A stretch of 64,000 bases of DNA from the NCBI RefSeq assembly GCF_026339935.1, contig NZ_JAPEPX010000001.1, positions 4,521,501 through 4,585,500 of the forward strand, in the 5' to 3' direction. Below the pieces are notes generated by a model that worked only from the letters and a program-made list of their open reading frames with translations, was not told the origin of the DNA and did not search any database. The stretch is from Streptomyces sp. NBC_01551. GTDB taxonomy: Bacteria; Actinomycetota; Actinomycetes; Streptomycetales; Streptomycetaceae. Shown here piece after piece: positions 8,034 to 16,401 of the stretch. The stretch's first letter is position 1. Each line of letters begins with the position of its first letter. A program made the translations under genes and the position numbers.

Positions 8034-9490
8034 TCCGCTACATCCGCTGGTGCGCGTACTTCTGTGCCCTGCTGCTGACCGCCCTGCTCGTGAACATCGC
8101 CCGCGTGCAGGTCTGGGAGTCCGCCGGGTACGCGGTGAACCCGGCCAACAAACGTCCCGCCATCGAGCGCTACGCCGAGCGCCGCGGGGACATCCTGGTC
8201 GACGGGCGGCCCGTCACCGGCTCCCGCGACAGCGGCCAACTGCTGCGCTACGAGCGGACGTACACCAACGGCCCGCTCTACGCGCCCGTCACCGGGTTCT
8301 CCTCCCAGACGTACGGGACCAGCTTCGTCGAGCGCGCCGAGGACCGGATCCTGGCCGGCACCGACCCGGGGCTCTCCGCCTTCCCCCTCTGGTACGACCT
8401 CTCCCGCGGCCGCCCGCCCGGCGGCGACGCGGCGACCACCATCCGGGCCGGGGTCCAGCTCGCCGCGTACACGGGGCTCGGTGGCAAACGCGGCGCGGTG
8501 GCGGCCGTCGAACCGGCCACCGGGCGGATCCTCGCGCTGGTCAGCAGCCCGTCCTACGATCCGGCCGTGCTCTCCGGCACGGGCAGCCGGGTCAAGGACG
8601 CCTGGGCCCGGCTGGGCGCGGACCCGGCCCGGCCGATGCTCAACCGGGCGCTGCGCGAGACGTATCCGCCGGGCTCCACCTTCAAGATCGTGACGGCCGC
8701 GGCGGCCCTGGACTCCGGCGTCGTCACCGATGTGGACGCGCCCACCGAGACCCCCGACCCGTACCCGCTGCCCGGCACCAGCACCCTGCTGCCGAACGCG
8801 AGCACGGGCTGCGCCGACGCCTCGATGGCGGAGGCGGTGCAGTGGTCCTGCAACACCGTGATGGCCAAGATCGGGGTGCGGGTCGGGCTGCGCGGGATGG
8901 TGGAGGCGGCGCGGCGGTTCGGGTTCAACGACGACGGGCTGTACGTGCCCTCGTGGGTGTCGCGGTCCAACTTCGACACCGACATGAGCCCCGACCAGCT
9001 GGCCCTGTCCTCGATCGGGCAGTTCAACACCTCGGCCACCCCGCTGCAGATGGCGATGGTGGCGGCGGCGGTCGCGAGCGGCGGGGAGGTGCTCTCCCCG
9101 TACCTGGTCGAGCGCACCACCCAGGCCGACGGCTCCCCGGTCCGGCGCGGGGAGCGGCGCGGGCTGGGCCGCGCCATGAACCCGGCGACGGCGCTGCGGC
9201 TCCAGGAGCTGATGGTGAAGGTCGTGGAGAACGGCACCGGGCGCAACGCGGCGATCCCGGGCGCCGTCGTAGGCGGCAAGACGGGCACCGCCCAGCACGG
9301 CGTCGGCAACGCGGGCACCCCGTACGCCTGGTTCATCTCCTGGGCCAAGGCGGAGGGTGCGCCGCTGCCTGCGGTCGCGGTGGCGGTGGTGGTCGAGGAC
9401 GCCTCGGCCGACCGCGGCGACATCAGCGGCAACAGCGCGGCGGCCCCGATCGCCCGCGCGGTCATGGAGGCGGCGCTGGCCGGGCGCTGA
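8030..9490 (+). CDS. Class B penicillin-binding protein (transpeptidase), PbpA-like
   Basis: This 486-aa membrane-anchored D,D-transpeptidase cross-links peptidoglycan. One N-terminal transmembrane helix (WCAYFCALLLTALLVNIA) is followed by an N-terminal dimerisation region and the transpeptidase domain with all three active-site motifs: SxxK in PPGSTFK, SxN in QWSCNTVMAK and KTG in GGKTGTAQHG. The length fits the short PbpA group without PASTA domains. The GTG at 8030 overlaps the stop of the SEDS polymerase gene by 4 nt, and the two products very likely form a SEDS-bPBP complex. Confidence 0.92.
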   Translation: MIRYIRWCAYFCALLLTALLVNIARVQVWESAGYAVNPANKRPAIERYAERRGDILVDGRPVTGSRDSGQLLRYERTYTNGPLYAPVTGFSSQTYGTSFVERAEDRILAGTDPGLSAFPLWYDLSRGRPPGGDAATTIRAGVQLAAYTGLGGKRGAVAAVEPATGRILALVSSPSYDPAVLSGTGSRVKDAWARLGADPARPMLNRALRETYPPGSTFKIVTAAAALDSGVVTDVDAPTETPDPYPLPGTSTLLPNASTGCADASMAEAVQWSCNTVMAKIGVRVGLRGMVEAARRFGFNDDGLYVPSWVSRSNFDTDMSPDQLALSSIGQFNTSATPLQMAMVAAAVASGGEVLSPYLVERTTQADGSPVRRGERRGLGRAMNPATALRLQELMVKVVENGTGRNAAIPGAVVGGKTGTAQHGVGNAGTPYAWFISWAKAEGAPLPAVAVAVVVEDASADRGDISGNSAAAPIARAVMEAALAGR

Positions 9491-9499
9491 AGCGGGGGA

Positions 9500-9751
9500 T
9501 CACTCGGCCTCGATGACATCGCCGACGACGCAGACGAATCCCTTGACCAGTGCGTGGGGGCGTCGGCCCGTTCGACCTGAGGCGGCCACACTTCCGTCGC
9601 GCGGGAAGATCACGGCCTCTGCCGCTTCAACGCCCTCGCGAATGATCCTCACGCGATCGCCGGCCCCGAAATCCCCCTCGACGGGATCGATGTAAACGGC
9701 ACTGTCCCCCTTCGCGAAGACGAAAACATCCGTGACCTCGGCTCGGCTCAC
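9500..9751 (-). CDS. Small conserved-looking hypothetical protein
   Basis: I do not recognise this 83-aa protein. The sequence is rich in beta-strand pattern (VTDVFVFAKGDSAVYIDPVEGDFGAGDRVRIIREG, then VKGFVCVVGDVIEAE) and could be a small beta-barrel. I chose the GTG at 9751 because it has a strong ribosome binding site (GGAGGGG, 6-nt spacing). An ATG at 9766 overlaps that site and is less likely. The gene ends 10 nt from the convergent PBP stop, with no obvious terminator between them. Confidence 0.55.
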   Translation of the reverse strand: MSRAEVTDVFVFAKGDSAVYIDPVEGDFGAGDRVRIIREGVEAAEAVIFPRDGSVAASGRTGRRPHALVKGFVCVVGDVIEAE

Positions 9752-9873
9752 GCGCTGCCCCTCCATCGATGCACCCAGACGAGTTTCCGCCGTCGAGCTT
9801 TTCCGAGCATCGTATGGGCCGCGCACAGGGCTGGTTGGCCTGACCGTTGACCCTGGCGGGCCCGGCCGCGGCG

Positions 9874-10980
9874 CTACGGGAGGCCGCCCTCGGCGATGGC
9901 CGCCTCGACCTCCGCCACCCGGTCGCGCTCCTCGGCCGCGAACCGCTCGCGGTCCATCGCCTCGGCGATCTCCTCGTCCTGGCGCATCAGCAGGTCCAGG
10001 TTGGAGTCGCCCATCTCGAAGACGCCCATCTCCAGGTACGCCTTCTGCAGCCGCTCGCCCCAGAGCCCGATGTCTTTCACGCACGGCACGATCCGGCTGA
10101 AGAGCAGCTTCCGGAACAGGTGCAGGAACTCGGACCGCTCGCTGAACTCCTGCGCCTCCTTCCTCGATATGCCGAAGTTCTCCAGCACCTCCACGCCCTG
10201 CAACCGGTCCCGCATCAGGTAGCAGCCCTCGATCACGAACTCCTCGCGCTCGCGCAGCTCGGCGTCGGTGAGCTGCTTGTAGTAGTCCCGCAGCGCCATC
10301 CGCCCGAACGCCACGTGCCGGGCCTCGTCCTGCATCACGTACGCGAGGATCTGCTTCGGCAGCGGCTTGTCGGTCGTGTCGCGGATCATCCCGAAGGCGG
10401 CCAGCGCCAGCCCCTCGATGAGCACCTGCATCCCCAGGTACGGCATGTCCCAGCGGGAATCGCGCAGGGTGTCGCCGAGCAGCCTCTGGAGGCTGTCGTT
10501 GACCGGGTACAGCATCCCGACCTTCTCGTGCAGGAAGCGGCCGAATATCTCGGCGTGCCGGGCCTCGTCCATGGTCTGGGTGGCCGAGTAGAACTTCGCG
10601 TCCAGGTCCGGCACCGACTCGACGATGCGGGCCGCGCACACCATCGCGCCCTGCTCGCCGTGCAGGAACTGGCTGAAGTTCCACGCGGTGTAGTGCCGGC
10701 GCAGCTCGCCCTTGTCCTTCTCGGTGAGTTTGGACCAGTACCGGGTGCCGTAGAGGGTCAGCGCCTCGTCGGGGGTGCCGAGCGGGTCGCGCGGGTCCAC
10801 CTCCACGTCCCAGTGGATCCGCTTGGCGCCGTCCCACTGCTTGTCCTTGCCCTTCTGGTACAGCGCGAGGAGCCGTTCGCGACCCTCGGCGTACTCCCAG
10901 CTGAAACGGGCCGCGCCGGAGGCTGGGACCTGCCAGACGCCCTCGCCCGGGCTGGTGGTGTAGAGCTCGTGCGTCGACAC
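9874..10980 (-). CDS. Ferritin-like diiron protein (R2-like oxidase fold)
   Basis: This 368-aa helical protein has two ExxH iron-ligand motifs in long helices, TMDEARHAEIFGRFLHE and MQDEARHVAFGRMAL, as in ribonucleotide-reductase-R2-like and other ferritin-like oxidases. It lacks the tyrosyl-radical signature of a true R2. The start is a GTG at 10980 with a good ribosome binding site (GAGGGGGCG). Upstream frame extension is spurious. It is divergently transcribed from an AurF-like diiron oxygenase gene 186 nt away, and a TetR gene follows that one. Its substrate is unknown. Joint control by the TetR protein is plausible but not shown. Confidence 0.8.
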   Translation of the reverse strand: MSTHELYTTSPGEGVWQVPASGAARFSWEYAEGRERLLALYQKGKDKQWDGAKRIHWDVEVDPRDPLGTPDEALTLYGTRYWSKLTEKDKGELRRHYTAWNFSQFLHGEQGAMVCAARIVESVPDLDAKFYSATQTMDEARHAEIFGRFLHEKVGMLYPVNDSLQRLLGDTLRDSRWDMPYLGMQVLIEGLALAAFGMIRDTTDKPLPKQILAYVMQDEARHVAFGRMALRDYYKQLTDAELREREEFVIEGCYLMRDRLQGVEVLENFGISRKEAQEFSERSEFLHLFRKLLFSRIVPCVKDIGLWGERLQKAYLEMGVFEMGDSNLDLLMRQDEEIAEAMDRERFAAEERDRVAEVEAAIAEGGLP

Positions 10981-11166
10981 TGACGCCCCCTCGTCTCGCG
11001 TACTGCCGTACAAGACCGGACAGTTGGCAGGGTCACACGTTGGTAGACAGCGGGTCAACAAGTCGTGCGCGGGGGATTGACGACCTTGCTGACAGGCAGT
11101 CTCATAAGGGGTGACCGCAGCGGTGACCGCTGGTGACGCCGGAAACAAGGGCGAGGTGCCCCCGCC

Positions 11167-12135
11167 ATGACGACCACGACCGACCGCGCCGACCGCAGCG
11201 CCGAACGCCCGGGCCGCACCGACCGCACGGTGCTGCGGGACGCGCTCGGCACGCTCAAGGACCGCGAGGAGATCGCCGTGCGGCTCCTCGAATCCTCCGC
11301 CAAGCACTCCTTCGACCCCGACACGGAGCTCGACTGGGACGCCCCGCCCATCGACGGCAAGTACTACTGGCCGCCCGAGCTGCTCTCCCTCTACGACACC
11401 CCGCTCTGGAAGAGGATGGGCGAGGAGCAGCGCATCGACCTCTCCCGCCACGAGGCGGCCGCCCTCGGCTCGCTCGGCATCTGGTTCGAGATCATCCTGA
11501 TGCAGCTGATGGTCCGGCACATCTACGACAAGTCCCTGACCAGCAACCACGTCCGCTACGCGCTCACCGAGATAGCCGACGAGTGCCGCCACTCGATGAT
11601 GTTCGCCCGGATGATCCAGAAGGCCGGCGCCCCCGCCTACCCGGTCTCCCGCGTCAACCACAACCTCGCCCGAGTCCTCAAGACCATCTCCACCACCCCG
11701 GGTTCCTTCGCCTGCACCCTCCTCGGCGAGGAGATCCTCGACTGGATGCAGCGCCTGACCTTCCCGGACGAGCGCATCCAGCCCCTGGTGCGCGGGGTCA
11801 CCCGGATCCACGTCATCGAGGAGGCCCGCCACGTCCGGTACGCCCGCGAGGAACTGCGCCGTCGGATGCTCACCGCCCCGCGCTGGGAACAGGAGCTCAC
11901 CCGGATCAGCTGCGGCGAGGCGGCCCGCGTCTTCTCGCTGGCGTTCGTCAACCCCCAGGTCTACGAGAACGTCGGCCTGGACCGGCGCGAAGCCGTCGCC
12001 CAGGTGAAGGCGAGCGGCCACCGGCGCGAGGTCATGCAGACCGGCGCCAAGCGGCTCACCGACTTCCTCGACGACATCGGCGTCCTGCGCGGCGTCGGCC
12101 GCAGGCTGTGGCAGAGCTCCGGACTCCTCGCCTGA
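11167..12135 (+). CDS. AurF-like diiron N-oxygenase
   Basis: This 322-aa protein belongs to the AurF family, diiron enzymes known for oxidising aryl amines to nitro groups. Iron-ligand motifs are visible as YALTEIADECRHSMMFARM and HVIEEARHVRYAREEL, with other family features such as LGIWFEIILMQLMVRHIYD. The N terminus is a polar, probably disordered tail (MTTTTDRADRSAERPGRTD). It lies divergent to another diiron protein gene and 29 nt upstream of a TetR-family gene. No biosynthetic cluster surrounds it, and this type of pair is often part of the Streptomyces core genome. The substrate is therefore open. Confidence 0.85.
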   Translation: MTTTTDRADRSAERPGRTDRTVLRDALGTLKDREEIAVRLLESSAKHSFDPDTELDWDAPPIDGKYYWPPELLSLYDTPLWKRMGEEQRIDLSRHEAAALGSLGIWFEIILMQLMVRHIYDKSLTSNHVRYALTEIADECRHSMMFARMIQKAGAPAYPVSRVNHNLARVLKTISTTPGSFACTLLGEEILDWMQRLTFPDERIQPLVRGVTRIHVIEEARHVRYAREELRRRMLTAPRWEQELTRISCGEAARVFSLAFVNPQVYENVGLDRREAVAQVKASGHRREVMQTGAKRLTDFLDDIGVLRGVGRRLWQSSGLLA

Positions 12136-12164
12136 AGCGCGTGCCGTGGGGCTACCCTGCGGAC

Positions 12165-12878
12165 ATGACCGTACGCGCGTACCGCAGGCTGAGCGTCGAG
12201 GAGCGGCGGGCCCAACTCCTCGACGCGGCCCTGTCGCTGTTCGCGCACCGGGCCCCGGAGGAGGTCTCGCTCGACGACGTCGCCGAGGCCGCCGGGGTCT
12301 CGCGACCGCTGGTCTACCGGTACTTCCCCGGCGGCAAACAGCAGCTCTACGAAGCGGCCCTGCGCTCGGCGGCCGACGTGCTGGAGCTCTGCTTCGCCGA
12401 ACCCCAGGCCGGCCCGCTCACCCAGCGGCTCTCCCGCGCGCTGGACCGCTACCTGGCCTTCGTCGACGAACATGACGCCGGCTTCGCCGCCCTCCTCCAG
12501 GGCGGCAGCGTGGTGGAGACCTCCCGTACGACGGCCACCGTGGACGGCATCCGCCGGGCCGCGGCCGATGCGATCCTCCTCCACCTGGGGGTCCCGGCGC
12601 CCGGGCGGCGGCTGCGGATGATGGTCCGCACCTGGATCACGGCGGTGGAGGCGGCGTCGCTGATCTGGATCGACGAGGGCAAACAGCCGGGCGTCGACCA
12701 GCTGCGGGACTGGCTGCTGGACCAGTTCGTCGCCCTCCTCGCGGCGACGGCGGCCACCGACCCGGAAACGGCCGGGGCCGCGCGGGCCGCGCTGGCGCTG
12801 GAATCGGCGGACGGCCCGGTCGGCGTCCTGGCCCGCCGCGTGATCCCCGTGGTCTCCGAGGCGGCGCACCTGCTGTGA
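12165..12878 (+). CDS. TetR/AcrR-family transcriptional regulator
   Basis: This 237-aa regulator has an N-terminal TetR helix-turn-helix (RRAQLLDAALSLFAHRAPEEVSLDDVAEAAGVSRPLVYRYFPGGKQQLYEAAL, about residues 13-65) and a variable helical ligand-binding C-terminal half. The start is the ATG at 12165, just after the AurF-like gene, which suggests cotranscription. The region 10981-11166 between the two divergent diiron genes is the obvious candidate operator. I see no long perfect palindrome there. The ligand is unknown. Confidence 0.9.
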   Translation: MTVRAYRRLSVEERRAQLLDAALSLFAHRAPEEVSLDDVAEAAGVSRPLVYRYFPGGKQQLYEAALRSAADVLELCFAEPQAGPLTQRLSRALDRYLAFVDEHDAGFAALLQGGSVVETSRTTATVDGIRRAAADAILLHLGVPAPGRRLRMMVRTWITAVEAASLIWIDEGKQPGVDQLRDWLLDQFVALLAATAATDPETAGAARAALALESADGPVGVLARRVIPVVSEAAHLL

Positions 12879-12888
12879 CACTGGTGGG

Positions 12889-13161
12889 GTGAAGAGCGAA
12901 CCCACCCCCTTCGAGGGCGGCCCGATGGACGGCCGGGTCCTGCCGGTCCTGGTCGGCCCGACCGGGCACCCGCCGAAGTGGTACGAGATCCCGGTCCCCT
13001 CGGCGGAGGGCGGGCCCGCGGTGGTCCTGCTGTACGAGCGCGTCCCGGCGGGCTACTCGAAGCGGCTGCACCTCCAGAAGGGCTGGAAGTACACGTACGC
13101 CCCGTCCGGCCAGAAGCCGAAGATCCGCTGGCCCTGGACCAAGCCAACCCCCCAGCCCTAG
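12889..13161 (+). CDS. Small conserved hypothetical protein
   Basis: I do not recognise this 90-aa protein. It contains GGPMDGRVLPVLVGPTGHPPKWYEIPVP, then VVLLYERVPAGYSKRLHLQKGWKYTYAP, and ends in a Pro/Lys-rich tail. The GGPMDG opening is shared with a common family of small actinobacterial and phage hypothetical proteins. It starts with GTG 10 nt after the TetR stop and is probably the last gene of that transcript. The ribosome binding site is weak. Confidence 0.55.
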   Translation: MKSEPTPFEGGPMDGRVLPVLVGPTGHPPKWYEIPVPSAEGGPAVVLLYERVPAGYSKRLHLQKGWKYTYAPSGQKPKIRWPWTKPTPQP

Positions 13162-13411
13162 CCGGCGCCACCACGCCGGGGCTCGGCGCCTTCGGGCTCC
13201 GCCATCCCCGTGCGGCACGATGCCGGGGCCGCGCCCCGGGGTGGCACGGTGCCGGGCTCCCGACCCGGGTGGGAGGTGCCGGGTCCCCCGACCCGGGGCC
13301 CCCGACCCGGACCCGGGGCCGCGACCCGGGGAATTACTCCCCGCCCCGCCCCGCCCCGCCCCGCCCCGCCCCGCCCCGCCCCGCCCCGCCCGGTCAGGGC
13401 ATCGGCAGTGG
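13162..13411. repeat. GC-rich simple repeats incl. (CCCCG)n
   Basis: This intergenic stretch between convergent genes has two repeat types: irregular 'GACCCGGGG' units at about 13255-13330 and an almost perfect pentanucleotide array (CCCCG)n at 13339-13391, about ten copies. Any reading frame through it is an artefact. The array lies just beyond the 3' end of the histidine kinase gene on the minus strand. Confidence 0.9.
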
Positions 13412-14692
13412 TCAGGCCCCGCCAGGCTCCCCCAATGGCCACGGCAGGGCGAGGGTCGCTTCCGCCCCGCCCTCCGGGCCGGCGTCACCCCCGCAGGGCC
13501 CGGTGTTGCGGAAGGTCAGGGACGCCCCGATCGCCTCCGCCTGGCCCGCCGCGATGGTGAGGCCCAGGCCGTGGCCCTTGCCCGTGCCCGCGCTGCGGAA
13601 CCGCTGGGGGCCGTGGGTCAGGAGGTAGTCCGGGTAGCCGTCGCCGTGGTCCCGGACCGTCAGGACCGGGCCGTCCACCGTCACCACCACCGGCCCCCGC
13701 CCGTGCCGGTGCGCATTGGCCACCAGGTTGCCCAGCACCCGCTCCAGCCTCCGCCGGTCCGTCTCCACGTGCACGTCCCGCACCACGACCACCTCCGTGT
13801 CCGTCCCGGACGCCCGGACGACCCGCTCCGCCACCCGCCCCAGCCGGTGCAGATCCGTCTCGACGACCCCGCTCCCGGAATCCAGCCGCGAGATCTCCAG
13901 CAGGTCCTCCGTCAGCCCCCGCATGGTCCGCACCCGCTCCCGTACCAACTCCGTCGCCCGCCCCTCCGGCAACAGCTCCGACGCCGCCTGCAACCCCGTC
14001 AGCGGCGTGCGCAGCTCATGCGCGACGTCCGCCGTGAACCGCTGCTCGCTCACCAGCTTCGCCTGGAGCGTCCCCGCCATCGTGTCCAGCGCCCGGGCGA
14101 CCGTCGCGACCTCGTCCTGATGCCGGGACGGGCGTGACCGGGCCGCCCCCACCCGCGCGTCCAGGTCCCCCCGCGTGATCCGCCGCGCGACCGTCGCCGT
14201 CTGGTGCAGCCGCCGCGTCACCCGCGTCACCGCGAACGCGCCCACCAGCAGCGTCCCGCCGATCGCCAGCACCGAAGACCCGATGATCGCGTTGTCCAGC
14301 CCGGTGATGGTCCGCGCGCTCTGCCCGTAGTCGACGGCCGTCGCCAGCACCCGCCCGTCGGCCGGGGCCGCCGCCCACATCGTCGGCGTCCCGTCCCGGT
14401 CGGCCACGATCGTCCCGCGCCGCCCGCTCAGCGCCAGCTCCCGCAACGACTTCGGGAGCCCCGCCGGGTCCACGCCCGCATCCGGCGGCAGCGCCTCGCC
14501 CGCCTCGTACGCGCGCGACGCGTCGTGCAGCTTCTCCAGCGCCTTGTCCCGCGCCGACGCCACCGTCTGGCGGGTCACCTCCACGTGCACCAGCACGCCC
14601 AGCACCGCCGCCAGCGAACAGCACATCAGCACGATGAAACAGGCCGACTTCCAGGTCAGCGAGGCCGTCCACGCGGGCCGTCGCAGCCTCAC
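13412..14692 (-). CDS. Orphan sensor histidine kinase (HAMP-HisKA-HATPase)
   Basis: This 426-aa membrane kinase has one transmembrane helix near residues 12-36, an extracytoplasmic segment of about 90 residues, a second helix near 135-155, HAMP, HisKA with the phospho-acceptor His in VAHELRTPL (about residue 225), and a HATPase domain. N box (LGNLVANAHRHG), G1 (VRDHGDGYP) and G2 (GKGHGLGLTIA) are intact. The GTG at 14692 overlaps the stop of the upstream lipoprotein gene (GTGA), so the lipoprotein is probably a sensing partner. The arrangement resembles CseA-CseC of the sigma-E envelope-stress system, but no response regulator gene lies next to it here. Confidence 0.88.
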   Translation of the reverse strand: MRLRRPAWTASLTWKSACFIVLMCCSLAAVLGVLVHVEVTRQTVASARDKALEKLHDASRAYEAGEALPPDAGVDPAGLPKSLRELALSGRRGTIVADRDGTPTMWAAAPADGRVLATAVDYGQSARTITGLDNAIIGSSVLAIGGTLLVGAFAVTRVTRRLHQTATVARRITRGDLDARVGAARSRPSRHQDEVATVARALDTMAGTLQAKLVSEQRFTADVAHELRTPLTGLQAASELLPEGRATELVRERVRTMRGLTEDLLEISRLDSGSGVVETDLHRLGRVAERVVRASGTDTEVVVVRDVHVETDRRRLERVLGNLVANAHRHGRGPVVVTVDGPVLTVRDHGDGYPDYLLTHGPQRFRSAGTGKGHGLGLTIAAGQAEAIGASLTFRNTGPCGGDAGPEGGAEATLALPWPLGEPGGA

Positions 14693-15360
14693 GGCGACCC
14701 GCCCGGCACCCGTACGATCTGCTCCCGCGCCGGCAGCATCGTCCGCTGCTTCCCGTCCCAGGACCACGCGGTGATCAGCTCGTAGCCCGGGTTCCCGCTC
14801 GGCATCCGCAGCACCACGTCCCGCCCGGCCAGCTCCACGCTGATCAGGGTCTGCGTCGTCGCCATGATCCGGTTGAGCCGGCCGTCGGGGTCCGCCGTGT
14901 AGACCCGTACGGACATCATCTTGTCGGGCAGCTCGATGCCGACCACGACCTCGTCCTTGCCGTTGCCGGTGAGGTCCCGGTAGTACGGCGTCAGCACGGG
15001 GCAGTCGTGCCCCTGCGTCCCGCACGCCCGGATCGCGTCGGCGGTCTCCGGCGGCATCCCGTCCGGCCCGACCTCGGCCCCCGGACGGGCCCGCAGCTCC
15101 GCCTTGACCAGCGCCACCGGGTCCACCTCGTGCACGTTCTGGTTCCGGACCGGCGCCAGCCCCGTCACGTACTCCGGCGGCGCCCCACCCGGATCGGCGG
15201 GCGGTACGTCGGCCCCCGCGCGCCCCGGCCACAGATGTACGGGACCGCGCGCGGTCGGGGTCGACCCGGCGCTCGCCAGCCCGCCGGTGTCACCGCAGCC
15301 GGCCACCAGCGGCAGCGCGGCCAGCAGCAGAACGGCCGCGGCGGTACGGGAGACACACAT
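14689..15360 (-). CDS. Lipoprotein partner of the histidine kinase
   Basis: This 223-aa predicted lipoprotein has a lipobox, LPLVAGCGD, with Cys at about residue 22 after a hydrophobic signal segment. The mature part contains a segment resembling an FG-GAP/calcium-loop (YYRDLTGNGKDEVVVGIELPD) in a beta-rich domain. It is tethered to the outer face of the membrane. It is translationally coupled to the histidine kinase gene, so a role in signal perception is the simplest reading. Homology to CseA is possible but I cannot establish it from sequence alone. Confidence 0.8.
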   Translation of the reverse strand: MCVSRTAAAVLLLAALPLVAGCGDTGGLASAGSTPTARGPVHLWPGRAGADVPPADPGGAPPEYVTGLAPVRNQNVHEVDPVALVKAELRARPGAEVGPDGMPPETADAIRACGTQGHDCPVLTPYYRDLTGNGKDEVVVGIELPDKMMSVRVYTADPDGRLNRIMATTQTLISVELAGRDVVLRMPSGNPGYELITAWSWDGKQRTMLPAREQIVRVPGGSP

Positions 15361-15452
15361 CCGTCAACCTTATGCAGAGGTACGCCCCTTTTGCCCCGGC
15401 GTCCGCGCGCTGGACATGATCAGACGGCCCTTGGGCCCGCGGGGCCGCCCGG

Positions 15453-16130
15453 TCAGGCGTTCGTGCGACCCCGGCGCAGCATCGCGAAGCCGAGGCCGGC
15501 GGCGCCGACGGCCGCGATCCCGCCGCCCGCGGCGAGCAGCAGCAGGCCGTCGCCCGGTCCGTCGGCGAGCGAGTCCAACTTGAGCGCCTCGGCCGCCCCC
15601 GTGCGCCCAGCCGCCGCGACCGTGCCGCTCGTGCCGCCCCTGCCGTCCGTCGCGCCCGCTGCGCGGGTGCCCGGCGCCGACGCCGCCACGACCTGGCCGT
15701 CCCGCGTCCCGGTCTTGTGCCCGTCGCCGCCGATCCGGTGCGAGCCGCCCGCCGGCCGGGCCTCGCCGACCCAGGAGGACAGCCGTCCGTCGGGCTGCAA
15801 CGCGGCGTGCAGGGCGCCCGCCTCGCCCCGGGCGGGCACGCCGTCGCGGCTGGTGAGGGTGGCGACCGTGGCGCCGTCGCGCAGGATGTCCGCCTGGTAC
15901 GCGTTCCTCGCGACCCGGTAGACGTGCGCGGTGGACACCCCGTCCGCCAGCGAGAGGCTCTTCACCAGGGTCCGCTGCGGGGCCGCCGCGGCGGCGGGGG
16001 CGGCGGCCGACGCGGAGACGGCCGGCAGCCCCTCGGCGAGGGCCGCGGCGGTGGGCAGCGCCAGCAGGCTTCCGGCGCAGGCGGTCACGGCGGCGGCGCG
16101 TACGAGAGTGCGGCGGCTGTCGGTGCTCAC
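15453..16130 (-). CDS. Secreted, C-terminally membrane-anchored hypothetical protein
   Basis: This 225-aa protein has an N-terminal signal peptide (RRTLVRAAAVTACAGSLLALPTAAALAEG), a soluble domain with a repeated strand pattern (VYRVARNAYQADILRDGATVATLTSRDG), an Ala/Gly/Thr-rich stretch and a C-terminal transmembrane helix followed by basic residues (GFAMLRRGRTNA). That layout is typical of cell-surface proteins. I see no LPxTG motif, so it is not an obvious sortase substrate. The function is unknown. The upstream region 16131-16260 carries repeated GGTCAGGTCGGGGCTG units. Confidence 0.7.
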   Translation of the reverse strand: MSTDSRRTLVRAAAVTACAGSLLALPTAAALAEGLPAVSASAAAPAAAAAPQRTLVKSLSLADGVSTAHVYRVARNAYQADILRDGATVATLTSRDGVPARGEAGALHAALQPDGRLSSWVGEARPAGGSHRIGGDGHKTGTRDGQVVAASAPGTRAAGATDGRGGTSGTVAAAGRTGAAEALKLDSLADGPGDGLLLLAAGGGIAAVGAAGLGFAMLRRGRTNA

Positions 16131-16401
16131 GGGGGATCCTTCGGTACTGGTCAGGTCGGGGCTGCTCGGGTCAGGTCGGGGCTGGTCAGGGCTGGTCGGC
16201 GGGTCGGGGCCGGCCCCGACCGGGGCCCGGCGTCCCCGGGTGGCACCAACCTAGGCGGCCGCCGTTGCGGAAGGGCGGTGGCCGTGTAACAGCGAGCCAG
16301 CGGGGTCCCGTCGGAGTTGTTACACGACCGCCGGATTATCCACAGGTACTCACCCGGGGGATTGCCGCGCGCGGCCCGGCCTGCTCCCATGGACGGCGGG
16401 G
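16131..16401. other. Divergent intergenic region with short direct repeats
   Basis: These 271 bases lie between the divergent secreted-protein and NERD-like genes. 16150-16210 contains three or four copies of GGTCAGGTCGGGGCTG-like units. Around 16305-16325 there is an A/T-richer stretch (GTTGTTACACGACC) that could hold a promoter for the rightward gene. No gene is visible. Confidence 0.5.

Noticed and set aside
13158..13560. Several overlapping frames rich in Pro/Arg/Gly on both strands
   Set aside because: They run through the (CCCCG)n and GACCCGGGG repeats and show no start signals or protein character.
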